Of a stretch of 64,000 nt of DNA, positions 27,378 through 38,836 are shown piece after piece. Source of the stretch: Sphingomonas sp. S2M10 (GTDB taxonomy: Bacteria; Pseudomonadota; Alphaproteobacteria; Sphingomonadales; Sphingomonadaceae); the NCBI RefSeq assembly GCF_012650175.1, contig NZ_JAAILI010000056.1, positions 62,001-126,000 of the forward strand. The letters are read 5' to 3'. How positions within the stretch are numbered: position 1 is the stretch's first letter; every line of letters starts with the position of its first letter. The notes beneath the pieces are model-generated. The model made no database searches. It was not told where the DNA came from and was given only the letters and a program-made list of their open reading frames with translations. The position numbers were made by a program, and so were the translations under genes.

Positions 27378-29408
27378 ATGTTGCGAACCCTCGCCGCGCT
27401 TGGCGCGCTCGCGCTGGCCGCCCCTGCCTTCGCGCAGACTGCCCCCGCTACGGTGACGTCGCCAGACGGGCACCTGGCGGTCACCGTCGCGACCGACAAT
27501 GACGGGCGGCCCTTCTACACCGTCGCGCGCGACGGCAAGCCGCTCGTCAATCCGTCGATGCTCGGCTTCCTGTTCACCGACGCGCCCAAGCTCCAGCGCA
27601 ACTTCCGCATCGAGGCCAGCACCACCTCGGCCAGCGATACCAGCTGGGACCAGCCCTGGGGCGAGTGGAAGACGATCCGCGACAACCACAGGGAACTGCG
27701 CGTCCGCCTGAAGGAGACGACCGCGCTCGGCCGGGTGATGGAGGTGGTGTTCCGCGTCTTCGACGACGGCGTCGGCTTCCGCTACGCGCTGCCCGGCCAG
27801 CCCAATCTCAAGACCGCGCACATCCTCGACGAGATGACCGAATTTGCGATCGCACAGGATGGCGAGGCTTGGTGGATCCCGGGTTCGGAATGGAACCGCG
27901 ACGAGTATCTCTACAACCGCACGCCCATTTCCAGCGTGCCGCTCGCCCATACCCCGCTGACGATGAAGCTGGCCGACGGCACCCACATCGCCATCCATGA
28001 GGCCGCGCTGGTCGACTATGCGGGCACCTGGTTGCAGCGCGTCGAGGGCACCCGCTTCAAGACCGTGCTGATCCCCGGCGCCGGGGCCGCCAAGGTCACC
28101 CGCGACGCGCCGTTCGTCACGCCGTGGCGGACGATGATCATCGCCAAGGACGCGCCCGGGCTCTACATGTCGCATATCGAGCTCAACCTGAACGAGGCCA
28201 ACAAGCTCGGCGATGTCAGCTACTTCAAGCCGAGCAAATATGTCGGCGTGTGGTGGGAGATGCACCTCGACAAGTCGGGCTGGGGCTCGAAGCCGGTGCA
28301 CGGCGCTACCACCGCCAACGTCCAGCGCCATATCGACTTCGCCGCCAAATACGGCTTCCCCGGCGTGCTGGTGGAAGGTTGGAATGTCGGCTGGGACACC
28401 GCCTGGTTCGGCGACGGCAAGGGCTTCGACTTCGACAAGCCGACGCCCGACTTCGACGCCAAGCTGCTCGCCGACTATGCCAGCAAGAAGGGCGTCGCGC
28501 TGATCGGCCATAACGAGACCGGCGGATCGATGAGCCATTACGAAAGCCAGCTCGAACGCGCGATGCGGTTCGCCCATGATCATGGCGAGCATGTCGTCAA
28601 GACCGGCTATGTCGCCGATGCCGGGCAGATCGAGCGCGTGGGCCCGCACGGCGAGCCGATGCGCGAATGGCATGACGGCCAGTTCTCGGCCAACCATCAT
28701 CTCCGCGTGCTTGACATGGCGCATCGCTACCAGGTCGCGATCGACGCGCACGAGCCGATCAAGGACACGGGCCTGCGCCGCACCTATCCTAACTGGGTGA
28801 GCCGCGAGGGCGCGCGCGGCATGGAGTACAATGCCTGGGGCGATCCGAAGAACCTGCCCAACCACGAATCCAACCTGTTCTTCACCCGCATGCTCGCCGG
28901 ACCGATGGACTTCACCCCCGGCGTGCTGAGCCTTACCGGCAAGGGCGGCACGCCGCTGCTCTCGACCGAGGCAAAGCAGCTGGCGCTGTATGTCGTGCTC
29001 TATTCGCCGGTGCAGATGGCGGCCGACCTGCCCGAGAATTACGAAAAGCACCTCGCTGCCTTCCAGTTCATCCGCGATGTCGCGGTCGACTGGGAGGAGA
29101 CGCGGGTGCTGAACGGGTCGGTCGGCGAATATGTGACGGTCGCCCGCAAGGCGCGCGGCGGCAGCGACTGGTTCCTGGGCGCGGTGGGCGATGACAAGCC
29201 CCGGTCGCTGAGCGTGCCGCTGTCGTTCCTCGATGCGGGCAAGCGCTACGAAGCGCAGATCTACCGCGACGGCGACGATGCGGATTATCGCACCGAGAAG
29301 CGCCATTCGATCGTGATCGAGAAGCGCGCGGTCTCGGCGGCCGACACGCTGACCGTGAAGCTCGCCCCCGGCGGCGGCCAGGCGATCCGGTTCCGGGTGG
29401 TGAAGTAA
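27378..29408 (+). CDS. Secreted GH97 alpha-glucosidase (SusB-like)
   Basis: The 676-residue exported enzyme has a signal peptide ending APAFA before QTAP. An N-terminal beta-sandwich precedes a TIM barrel with GVLVEGWNVGWD, IGHNETGGS and AIDAHEPIKDTG, and a C-terminal beta-domain follows. The Glu in HNET and in AHEP match the general-base pair of inverting SusB-type GH97 enzymes rather than the Asp nucleophile of the retaining branch. It should release glucose from alpha-glucans in the periplasm. Two ATG codons are adjacent; the second gives better spacing (six bases) from GGAG. The upstream cyclase gene may be cotranscribed. Confidence 0.93.
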   Translation: MLRTLAALGALALAAPAFAQTAPATVTSPDGHLAVTVATDNDGRPFYTVARDGKPLVNPSMLGFLFTDAPKLQRNFRIEASTTSASDTSWDQPWGEWKTIRDNHRELRVRLKETTALGRVMEVVFRVFDDGVGFRYALPGQPNLKTAHILDEMTEFAIAQDGEAWWIPGSEWNRDEYLYNRTPISSVPLAHTPLTMKLADGTHIAIHEAALVDYAGTWLQRVEGTRFKTVLIPGAGAAKVTRDAPFVTPWRTMIIAKDAPGLYMSHIELNLNEANKLGDVSYFKPSKYVGVWWEMHLDKSGWGSKPVHGATTANVQRHIDFAAKYGFPGVLVEGWNVGWDTAWFGDGKGFDFDKPTPDFDAKLLADYASKKGVALIGHNETGGSMSHYESQLERAMRFAHDHGEHVVKTGYVADAGQIERVGPHGEPMREWHDGQFSANHHLRVLDMAHRYQVAIDAHEPIKDTGLRRTYPNWVSREGARGMEYNAWGDPKNLPNHESNLFFTRMLAGPMDFTPGVLSLTGKGGTPLLSTEAKQLALYVVLYSPVQMAADLPENYEKHLAAFQFIRDVAVDWEETRVLNGSVGEYVTVARKARGGSDWFLGAVGDDKPRSLSVPLSFLDAGKRYEAQIYRDGDDADYRTEKRHSIVIEKRAVSAADTLTVKLAPGGGQAIRFRVVK

Positions 29409-29420
29409 GGCGGGCGATCA

Positions 29421-29539
29421 CCCTCACCCTTCCGCCGCTTCGCGGCTCCCTCCCTCTCCCAAAGGGAGAGGGAATAAGCGCCCTCTCCCTTTGGGAGAGG
29501 GAGGGGACCCGCCGCCGGAGGCGGTGGGGAGGGTGAGGG
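29421..29539. repeat. Palindromic intergenic element (copy 2)
   Basis: A long inverted repeat: left arm 29421-29472 and right arm 29481-29539, separated by eight bases. Both outer ends read CCCTCACCCT (or its complement) and both inner ends carry the hairpin CCCTCTCCC-AAA-GGGAGAGGG. Each arm also contains a GC-rich sub-hairpin. It lies between the GH97 and permease genes and could act as a bidirectional terminator or mRNA 3' stabiliser. Confidence 0.8.
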
Positions 29540-29613
29540 TGGTCGGTCGCACACCCTTGCCCCCTCCCCCCACCGCGCTATCACCGGCGCGCCAAGAACA
29601 TAAGGGAGGATCC

Positions 29614-31032
29614 ATGGCCAGTCTGTTCCGTCTGAAACCCATCCATGCCGCCGCCGACCAGCCGCACGGGCAAAGTCTCGCCCGCACGCTCAGCTGGTAT
29701 CATCTGGTGGCGCTGGGGGTCGGCGCGATCGTCGGCACCGGCATCCTCACCCTGATCGGCGTCGGCGCGGATCGCGCAGGGCCGGCGGTGATCCTCTCCT
29801 TCGTCGTGGCGGGCGCGATCTGCGCCTGCGCCGCGCTCGCCTATGCCGAACTGGCCACCAGCATCCCCGCCTCGGGCAGCGCCTATACCTACAGCTATGT
29901 CGCGCTCGGCGAGATCGTCGCCTGGGTGGTCGGCTGGAGCCTGCTCGCCGAATATACGCTGGTCGTCGCCACCGTCGCGGTCGGCTGGTCGGGCTATGCC
30001 ACGCCGTTCCTGCTCGGTCTCGGCGTGCCGCCCGAGCTTACCCATGGACCCCAGATGGTCGCCGGCCATGTCGCGCATTGGGGCGTCAACCTGCCCGCGC
30101 TGTTCGTCGTCTGGATGGTCGCCGGGCTGCTGATCCTCGGCACCCGCGAGAGCGCGACGCTCAACGCCATTCTGGTGGTGGTGAAACTGATCGCGCTCGC
30201 CGTGTTCGTGGCGGTCGCCCTGCCCTATTTCGACGCCGCCAATTTCGATCCCTTCGCCCCCTTCGGCTATGCCAAGCATGCCAGCGGCGGTGTCGAGCGC
30301 GGGATGATGGCCGCCGCCGCGATCATCTTCTTCGCCTTTTACGGCTTCGACGCGATCTCCACCGCCGCCGAGGAAGCCAAGAATCCCGGTCGCGATCTCG
30401 CCATCGGAATCGTCGGATCGATGCTGGCCTGCGTCGCCATCTACATGGTCGTGGCGCTCACCGCCGTGGGCGCGCTCCATTATACCCGCTTCGCCGACAG
30501 CCCCGAGCCGCTGGCGCTGATCCTGCGCGAGATCGGCCAGCCCGGCGTCGCCAAGTTCCTGGCGCTCAGCGCCATCGTCGCGCTGCCCACCGTCATCCTC
30601 GGCTTCCTGTTCGGCCAGAGCCGCATCTTCTTCGTGATGGCGCGCGACGGCCTGCTGCCCAAGGCGCTGGCGAAGGTCTCCCGCCGGGGCTCGCCGGTGC
30701 GCATCACGCTGTTCACCGCGGCAATCGTCAGCTTCTTCGCGGCGTTCCTGCCGATCGACGAGATCGCGGCGCTTGCCAATGCGGGGACGCTGACTGCCTT
30801 CGCGGCCGTGGGCCTGTGCCTGCTGGTGCTGCGCCGTCGTGCACCCGCGCTGGTGCGCCCGTTCCGCACGCCTGCTGCCTGGCTGGTGGGTCTCGGCGCG
30901 ATCTTTGGCTGCTTCTACCTGTTCCTCAGCCTGCCGACCAAGACGCAGATCTGGTTCGGCTGCTGGAACCTCTTGGGTCTCGTCGTCTATTTCGCCTATG
31001 CCCGCCGCAACGCAGCAAAGGGTGACGCATGA
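29614..31032 (+). CDS. APC-family amino-acid permease (cationic type)
   Basis: The 472-residue inner-membrane transporter has about 12 membrane helices. The first carries the APC signature LGVGAIVGTGILTLIG, and the stretch EAKNPGRDLAIGI after helix 6 is typical of the YhdG/CAT-like branch. The substrate is probably an amino acid; which one is not readable. The ATG is preceded by TAAGGGAGGA; the frame is open upstream only through an intergenic repeat. Its stop overlaps the next gene by four bases, linking transport to methylthioadenosine salvage. Confidence 0.9.
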   Translation: MASLFRLKPIHAAADQPHGQSLARTLSWYHLVALGVGAIVGTGILTLIGVGADRAGPAVILSFVVAGAICACAALAYAELATSIPASGSAYTYSYVALGEIVAWVVGWSLLAEYTLVVATVAVGWSGYATPFLLGLGVPPELTHGPQMVAGHVAHWGVNLPALFVVWMVAGLLILGTRESATLNAILVVVKLIALAVFVAVALPYFDAANFDPFAPFGYAKHASGGVERGMMAAAAIIFFAFYGFDAISTAAEEAKNPGRDLAIGIVGSMLACVAIYMVVALTAVGALHYTRFADSPEPLALILREIGQPGVAKFLALSAIVALPTVILGFLFGQSRIFFVMARDGLLPKALAKVSRRGSPVRITLFTAAIVSFFAAFLPIDEIAALANAGTLTAFAAVGLCLLVLRRRAPALVRPFRTPAAWLVGLGAIFGCFYLFLSLPTKTQIWFGCWNLLGLVVYFAYARRNAAKGDA

Positions 31033-31895
31033 GCGGTTGGACGATCGGAATCATCGGCGGTTCGGGCCTCTACGATGTCGAGGGCATCGAAGGCGGCGAA
31101 TGGGTAGAGGTGGCGAGCCCCTGGGGCCAGCCCTCGGACGCCTGCTTCGTCGGCCATGTCGGGCACGTGAAGGTGGTGTTCCTGCCGCGCCACGGCCGCG
31201 GCCACCGCATCAGCCCCTCGGACCTCAACGTCCGCGCCAATATCGACGTCCTGAAGCGGCTGGGCGTCACCGACGTGCTCGCGGTGTCCTCGGTCGGCTC
31301 GCTCGCGGAAGACCGCGCGCCGGGCACCTTCACCATCGCCGACCAGTTCATCGATCGCACCAAGGGGCGGCCCTCGAGCTTCTTCGGCACGGGGCTGGTC
31401 GCGCATGTCTCGATGGCCGATCCGGTCTGCCCGCGCCTCTCCGCGCTGGCGGCCGAGGCGGCACAGGCGGCGGGCGCCACGACCCATGTCGGCGGGACCT
31501 ATCTGGCGATGGAAGGCCCGCAATTCTCGACGCGCGCCGAGAGCAACCTCTATCGCAGCTGGGGCTGCGACATCATCGGCATGACCGCGATGCCCGAGGC
31601 CAAGCTCGCCCGCGAGGCGGAGTTGCCCTATGCGCTGGTCGGCATGGTGACCGACTATGACTGCTGGCGCGAAGGCGAGGAAGCGGTAGACGTGGCGCAG
31701 GTGATCGCCCAGCTTTCCAGCAATGCCGAGAAGGCGCGGAAGATGGTGATGCACCTGCTCAAAGCCCTGCCGGCCGAGCGCGCGCCCAGCCCGATCGACA
31801 CCTGCCTCGATGCCGCGCTGATCACTGCGCCCTCGGCACGCGATCCGCAGCTGCTGGCGAAGCTCGACGCCGTCGCCGGCCGGGTGCTTGGCTGA
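31029..31895 (+). CDS. mtnP: S-methyl-5'-thioadenosine phosphorylase
   Basis: The 288-residue cytoplasmic enzyme cleaves methylthioadenosine with phosphate to adenine and methylthioribose-1-phosphate, the first step of methionine salvage. Motifs are IGIIGGSGLYD, PRHGRGHRISP, DRTKGRPSSFF, the substrate loop YLAMEGPQFSTRAES, and MVTDYDCW. Length is typical. The ATG overlaps the permease stop (ATGA), and its own stop shares a base with the next start. Confidence 0.94.
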   Translation: MSGWTIGIIGGSGLYDVEGIEGGEWVEVASPWGQPSDACFVGHVGHVKVVFLPRHGRGHRISPSDLNVRANIDVLKRLGVTDVLAVSSVGSLAEDRAPGTFTIADQFIDRTKGRPSSFFGTGLVAHVSMADPVCPRLSALAAEAAQAAGATTHVGGTYLAMEGPQFSTRAESNLYRSWGCDIIGMTAMPEAKLAREAELPYALVGMVTDYDCWREGEEAVDVAQVIAQLSSNAEKARKMVMHLLKALPAERAPSPIDTCLDAALITAPSARDPQLLAKLDAVAGRVLG

Positions 31896-32374
31896 TGGCC
31901 CGCGCACTTCTCGCAGCCGCCGCGCTGCTCGCCGCCGTCCCCGGTCTGGCGCAGGAGGCTCCGACTGCGGATCGATCGCAGGATCTGGCGTGGCAGAGCG
32001 CCCAGTCGCTCGCGCTCGCCAGCCGCGGCTCGGCGCAGGGATGGCGCCAGCTTGACGGCGGCCTGCGCTGGCGGCGGGTGAAGGGCGACGGATCGGGCGC
32101 GCACCCGAAGGTGACCGACATGGTGACGCTGCATTATGCCGGCAGCTTCGTCGACGGCACCGAGTTCGACAGCTCCTATGGCGGCCCGCCCGCCCAATTC
32201 CCACTCGATCGACTGATCCGCGCCTGGCAGATCGCCGTGCCGCTGATGGGCGTGGGGGACACGATCGAGATCGCGGTACCTGCCGAACTCGGCTACGGCT
32301 TTCGCGGCCAAGGCCCGATCCCGGGCGGCGCTACCCTGTTGTTCAAGATCGAGCTGCTCGGCGTCGGCGGCTGA
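31895..32374 (+). CDS. Secreted FKBP-type peptidyl-prolyl isomerase
   Basis: The 159-residue protein has a signal peptide ending VPGLA before QEAP and an FKBP domain in the C-terminal 100 residues. This contains VTLHYAGSFVDGTEFDSS, LIRAWQIAVPLMGVGD, PAELGYGFRG and IPGGATLLFKIELLGV. The aromatic pocket residues (Tyr, Phe, Trp, Tyr) are largely conserved, so it should be an active proline isomerase in the periplasm. It is coupled to mtnP by a one-base stop/start overlap (TGATG). Confidence 0.9.
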   Translation: MARALLAAAALLAAVPGLAQEAPTADRSQDLAWQSAQSLALASRGSAQGWRQLDGGLRWRRVKGDGSGAHPKVTDMVTLHYAGSFVDGTEFDSSYGGPPAQFPLDRLIRAWQIAVPLMGVGDTIEIAVPAELGYGFRGQGPIPGGATLLFKIELLGVGG

Positions 32375-32429
32375 CACCAGCGGCGCGGCGGCTGCCCCGG
32401 GCTGCCAGCCGTCCGCGCCGTGCCTTCGA

Positions 32430-33617
32430 TCAGGCGAGCGCCGCCGCTCCCCGCCGTCGCCCGCGCATCGTTGCGCCGATCCAGCCAAGCCCGGCTACCA
32501 GCATCGCCCAGGCAGCCGGCTCCGGCACCGCAGGGGACGCGGCAAGCGCCTGTGATGCCTGATAGTCCTGGTAGATCTGCGCCGTGGAGCGCTGATAGCC
32601 CGGATTGGCCAGAACGTTCAGGCTCAGATTCCAGCCGATCGCGTCGAACACCGCCAGGTCCGCCGCGGTCACGACGTCGTGCACCCCGTCGCACGAATAG
32701 GGATTCATCATGCCGATGAACCCGGTGCAATTACCGACGATCTTCCAGTGCGACGCCTGCCAGCCATCGCCATAATATTCGCCGGTCGAGAAATGGGCAC
32801 TGCCGCCGAACGCCGTCGCGCCGCCGTCGATCGAGAAATAGGATGGCGTGCCGAACCGCCAGTCGAGCTGCCCCGGCGCGGAATAGCGGAACAGGTCCAT
32901 CCCATAGGCAACGGTCACGTCGTCGATATGCTCGACCGGGCCGGTCGCCGTATCGAACGTATCGACGCCGCTGGTAAAACCCAGCGCGTGGCCGATCTCG
33001 TGTATCGCGGTGCCGATGAAATCATAGCTGCCCGCGCTGATCCCGTCGGAAGGGTCGAAATCGAACGCATGTGCGTTGGAGAAGACGATCTCCGCATCGA
33101 GACCGGTCGCGCCGTTCACCAGCGCTTTCACGTTCGCGCCGGTGAGCGCCAAGGTGCTGCCGATCACGCTGCCATCGGGTGCGATCCGCGTGCCCGAAGT
33201 AGCGATCCCGTCTTGGCGCAGCGGATCTTCATATGCAGGGATCAGCACCAGCGGCGTGCCCGCGGCGCTCAGCGGCTGGAAATGAGCGGCGACCTGCGCA
33301 TCGAGAGCCCCGCGGCCCGTTACCGACAGCGCGGTCTGGTAGCTCGCAATCGTGATGCCATCATAATAGCGGAAGCTCGTTCCCCCCAGTTCCCCCGGAT
33401 CGAGCGCCTGGAACCCGACATTGATGTTCACCGTGGCGGCGTTGGTGAGCACCGATTCCCAATAATGGGCCGCGATCTTGAAGGCGAGATCGGCAGGCGA
33501 GCCCGCTACGCCGCCGATATCGTGCAGTACGATCTGCGTCTGCGCGGAAGCGGGCGCCGCGCAGGCGATCAGCGCCGCCGCGCCGCAAGCGAATAGCCGT
33601 GCGTCATATCTGCCCAT
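32430..33617 (-). CDS. PEP-CTERM metalloprotease (NF038122-like), copy A
   Basis: The 395-residue exported protein has a signal peptide ending PASA before QTQI. A zinc-protease motif HEIGHALGFTSGVD (HExxHxxGxxxxxD pattern) is followed by a Met-turn-like GMMNPYSC flanked by cysteines. The tail VPEPAAWAMLVAGLGWIG plus RGRRR is a PEPxxWA exosortase sorting signal. It should be surface-anchored or released after sorting. The start MGRYDARLF was chosen over a longer frame. It is a paralogue of the next gene. No exosortase gene is present in the window. Confidence 0.82.
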   Translation of the reverse strand: MGRYDARLFACGAAALIACAAPASAQTQIVLHDIGGVAGSPADLAFKIAAHYWESVLTNAATVNINVGFQALDPGELGGTSFRYYDGITIASYQTALSVTGRGALDAQVAAHFQPLSAAGTPLVLIPAYEDPLRQDGIATSGTRIAPDGSVIGSTLALTGANVKALVNGATGLDAEIVFSNAHAFDFDPSDGISAGSYDFIGTAIHEIGHALGFTSGVDTFDTATGPVEHIDDVTVAYGMDLFRYSAPGQLDWRFGTPSYFSIDGGATAFGGSAHFSTGEYYGDGWQASHWKIVGNCTGFIGMMNPYSCDGVHDVVTAADLAVFDAIGWNLSLNVLANPGYQRSTAQIYQDYQASQALAASPAVPEPAAWAMLVAGLGWIGATMRGRRRGAAALA

Positions 33618-33748
33618 TGCCAATTCCCCGCCCCTGCTGCGCGACCGTCGCAGTGCGGCGCGCCCCGACGCCCTGCATGCCGTCTGCACGCGGCGCCGAG
33701 AAGCAGAGCTAGGTGCGAAACGGAGGCGATCGCTACGCGCCGGACGCA

Positions 33749-33780
33749 AAACGGCCCCGCTTCGGGAAGGAAGCGGGGCC
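33749..33780 (-). terminator. Intrinsic terminator between the two metalloprotease genes
   Basis: An 11-bp perfect stem (GGCCCCGCTTC / GAAGCGGGGCC) with a six-base loop lies just past the stop of copy B. Read on the minus strand, the stem is followed by GTTTTGC, a T-run suitable for termination. It separates the two paralogues transcriptionally. Confidence 0.8.
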
Positions 33781-33803
33781 ATTCGGAATCGCTTCGCGAA
33801 GGT

Positions 33804-34988
33804 TCAGGCGAAACGAACCTGCCGCGAGCGGTTGCGGTACCGCATCGCACCGCCGATCGCGCCGAAGCCGAGGATCAGCATGGTCCAGCTTTCGGGCTCC
33901 GGCACCGCGCCGCCCGCGGCGATCCAGGCCTGGGCCACGTCGCGCGTGGAGACCTTGTACCCGCCATTGGTCAGCACATCGACGTTCACGTTCCAGCCGA
34001 TCGCATCCATCAGCGCGAGATCGGCCGAGGTGATGTCATCCATCTGTCCCAGGCAGGTATAGGGGTTCATCACGCCGACATAGTTGCTGCAGGTGTTGTT
34101 CGCCTTCCAGTGCGAAGCCTGCCAGCCATCGCCATAATCCTCGCCTGTCGAGAAATAGGCGTCGCCCTGGAAAACGGTCGCGCCGCCGTCGATCGAGAAA
34201 TAGGCCGGCTCGTCGAACGCCCAGTTAAGCTCGCCATCGCCGGTGTAGCGGAACATGTCGAGCGCATAGGCCCACCAATAGTTATCGGTCTTGAACCCGG
34301 AACCGACCGAATAGTTGAAGTCGTCCGCCGCGCTGAGGAAGCCCAGCGCATGGCCCATCTCGTGAATGGCGACGCCGATGAAGTCGGCGGTGCCCGCCTG
34401 GATGCCGTCATTCGGATTGAAGTCGAACGCGAAATCGCTGGAGAACTGGATCGTCCCGTCGACCGCGGCCGCCGCCGCGCCCAGCGCCTGCGCATTCGCG
34501 CTGCTCAGCGCCATCGTGTTGCTGATCGCCTTCCCGTCCGGCGTGAGACGGGTGCCGATCGCAGCGACGCCGTCGAGCGTGGCGGGCTTGGCATAGTCCG
34601 GCACGATCGCCGAAACGCTGCCGGTGGGGCTCAGCGGTGCCAGATTCGAGAGCACGGTCGCGTCGAGCGTGCTGTTGCCCGTCGCGGCGAGCGCACCGTA
34701 ATAGCTGTCGATCGGGACATAGGTGAGCAGCGTGCTGCTGGTGCCGCCAAGGATATTGGCGCCCAGCTTGGCAAAGCCGACGTCGAAGTGCAGCGTCACA
34801 TTGTTGGTGAGCACGCTTTCCCAATAGCTCGCGGCAATCTTGAAGCCGAGCTCCGCCTGCGAGCCCGTCACACCGCCGATATCGTTCAGCACGATCTTGG
34901 TCTGCGCCGCTGCGGGTTGTGCAGCAGTAATCGCCAAGCCGAATGCCGCTGCCGTCGCCAGCAGTGTCTTGATCTTCGTCGTCTTCAT
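33804..34988 (-). CDS. PEP-CTERM metalloprotease (NF038122-like), copy B
   Basis: The 394-residue paralogue of copy A has a signal peptide ending PAAA before QTKI. It has the same TKIVLNDIGGV opening, the zinc motif HEMGHALGFLSAAD, the shared YFSIDGGATVF and STGEDYGDGWQASHWK blocks, and the Met-turn GVMNPYTC. The tail is VPEPESWTMLILGFGAIGG plus basic residues, so W-T-M replaces the usual W-A-M. The start MKTTKIK has GGGGGAT upstream. It should be exported and sorted by an exosortase encoded elsewhere. The target protein is unknown. Confidence 0.84.
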   Translation of the reverse strand: MKTTKIKTLLATAAAFGLAITAAQPAAAQTKIVLNDIGGVTGSQAELGFKIAASYWESVLTNNVTLHFDVGFAKLGANILGGTSSTLLTYVPIDSYYGALAATGNSTLDATVLSNLAPLSPTGSVSAIVPDYAKPATLDGVAAIGTRLTPDGKAISNTMALSSANAQALGAAAAAVDGTIQFSSDFAFDFNPNDGIQAGTADFIGVAIHEMGHALGFLSAADDFNYSVGSGFKTDNYWWAYALDMFRYTGDGELNWAFDEPAYFSIDGGATVFQGDAYFSTGEDYGDGWQASHWKANNTCSNYVGVMNPYTCLGQMDDITSADLALMDAIGWNVNVDVLTNGGYKVSTRDVAQAWIAAGGAVPEPESWTMLILGFGAIGGAMRYRNRSRQVRFA

Positions 34989-35214
34989 CCGATCCCCCAT
35001 TTTGGTCGATGACTTCGATCGCACCGAATCTCGGTTTACCGATCATTAACCAAGGTGATGGAGGCGACCGCATTGGGTCAAGCAGGAAATGTTACAATTC
35101 TTGTTTTGGTAAAACCTTGTGTCGCAAGACCGTCACATATCTTCACTTTCATGAATGCTTCAGCGGGCGCGATAACAACGGTCTGACGGACGATGGGCCA
35201 AGGCACCAGGGAAC

Positions 35215-35254
35215 AAAAAAGCCGGCGCCCTCCCTGCGGAGGGCGCCGGCTTTT
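35215..35254. terminator. Bidirectional intrinsic terminator after acnA
   Basis: A 13-bp perfect stem (GCCGGCGCCCTCC / GGAGGGCGCCGGC) around CTGC is flanked by AAAAAA on the left and TTTT on the right. On the minus strand it gives a classic terminator with six T residues 20 bases after the aconitase stop. Confidence 0.92.
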
Positions 35255-35273
35255 GCGGTGCGCGACCGACGGA

Positions 35274-37949
<2,676 letters not shown>

Positions 37950-38200
37950 GAGGCGCGGGGTCCTTTCCCTATCTGGTCCGCCGGGCGCTCGGTGGACGCA
38001 GCCCATTATAGACCGCGCGGGCGCACCGTCGGGGGTGCTGCGAATGCGAAGATTCGCGAGGGCCTTAGCGCGGTGCGGCGGGGAGGGAAAGGGGACGTTG
38101 GTAGGGGGAAGGGTGGTGGTAGCGGTAACCTCTCCGAGCAGTCGAAGCACGGTGCAGCGATGTGGTTTCGAAGACACGTCTTCCTAGCGGCCGCAGAAGG

Positions 38201-38722
38201 TCAGTGCGCCGCCCGGTCGGGAATGAACATGATCGAGAGAATGAGCGCGCAAAATGCCAGTGCGAGAATCAGCCCAAGTATCAATTGCTGACGCACCGCC
38301 CGCTGGTGCGCATCCGTAGCAGGGTATGATGCAGTCCGCGCCGCCAACAGGATAGCTGCATCGGGCGCGCCAAAGAACAGCAGGTCGCCTTTCGAAGCAG
38401 GTAAATGAGCGAGCGGTGAGAAGAACAGCCCAAGGTTAAATGCGAGGGCGATTATGAACGCGATGCGTGGCCACTGCTCCCCAGGATACTCTGAACCGAT
38501 CCTGTACATAAAAGCGAGGCAGGCGATCGCACACGCTATACGGTAAGTTGTCTTGAAAGGTATTCCAAACTCGTTCTCCATTGCCACCGCAACGGCTACG
38601 AACGCAAGGATCCCCAAAAGTACTAAGCAGAGACGCAAAAGACGGGCTTTCAATCCCAGCTCCGCTGATTTGCCGTCCAACACCGTCACGTGCGAGCCCC
38701 CCAACCTTCCTAAACGCTGCAT
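38201..38722 (-). CDS. Hypothetical polytopic membrane protein
   Basis: A 173-residue protein with four likely membrane helices (LCLVLLGILAFVAVAVAM, YRIACAIACLAFMY, IAFIIALAFNLGLFF, and a C-terminal ILGLILALAFCALILSIMF). I do not recognise a family. Its base composition is visibly less GC-rich than its neighbours and codon use is less biased, which hints at later acquisition. A GTG at 38689 is an alternative start. It stands alone between acnA and the divergent tryptophan dioxygenase gene. Confidence 0.6.
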   Translation of the reverse strand: MQRLGRLGGSHVTVLDGKSAELGLKARLLRLCLVLLGILAFVAVAVAMENEFGIPFKTTYRIACAIACLAFMYRIGSEYPGEQWPRIAFIIALAFNLGLFFSPLAHLPASKGDLLFFGAPDAAILLAARTASYPATDAHQRAVRQQLILGLILALAFCALILSIMFIPDRAAH

Positions 38723-38791
38723 ACTGCATCAAACTGCCGCATTCTATCGCTTTGGCCAACGGCAAGGCGGTGGTTTACGCTCTGACTGAAG

Positions 38792-38800
38792 CCCCCCCCC
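38792..38800. repeat. C9 homopolymer upstream of tryptophan dioxygenase
   Basis: Nine consecutive C residues lie 36 bases before the ATG of the tryptophan 2,3-dioxygenase gene, within its probable promoter or leader. Such tracts can vary in length by slippage; a sequencing miscount is also possible. Confidence 0.7.
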
Positions 38801-38836
38801 ATTGCCGTTTCCCGCCCCGCTGCTAGCGTCGCCGCC

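Noticed and set aside
35023..35035. ACCGA-ATC-TCGGT inverted repeat upstream of metalloprotease copy B
   Set aside because: Only five base pairs per arm and not repeated before copy A, so too weak to call an operator.
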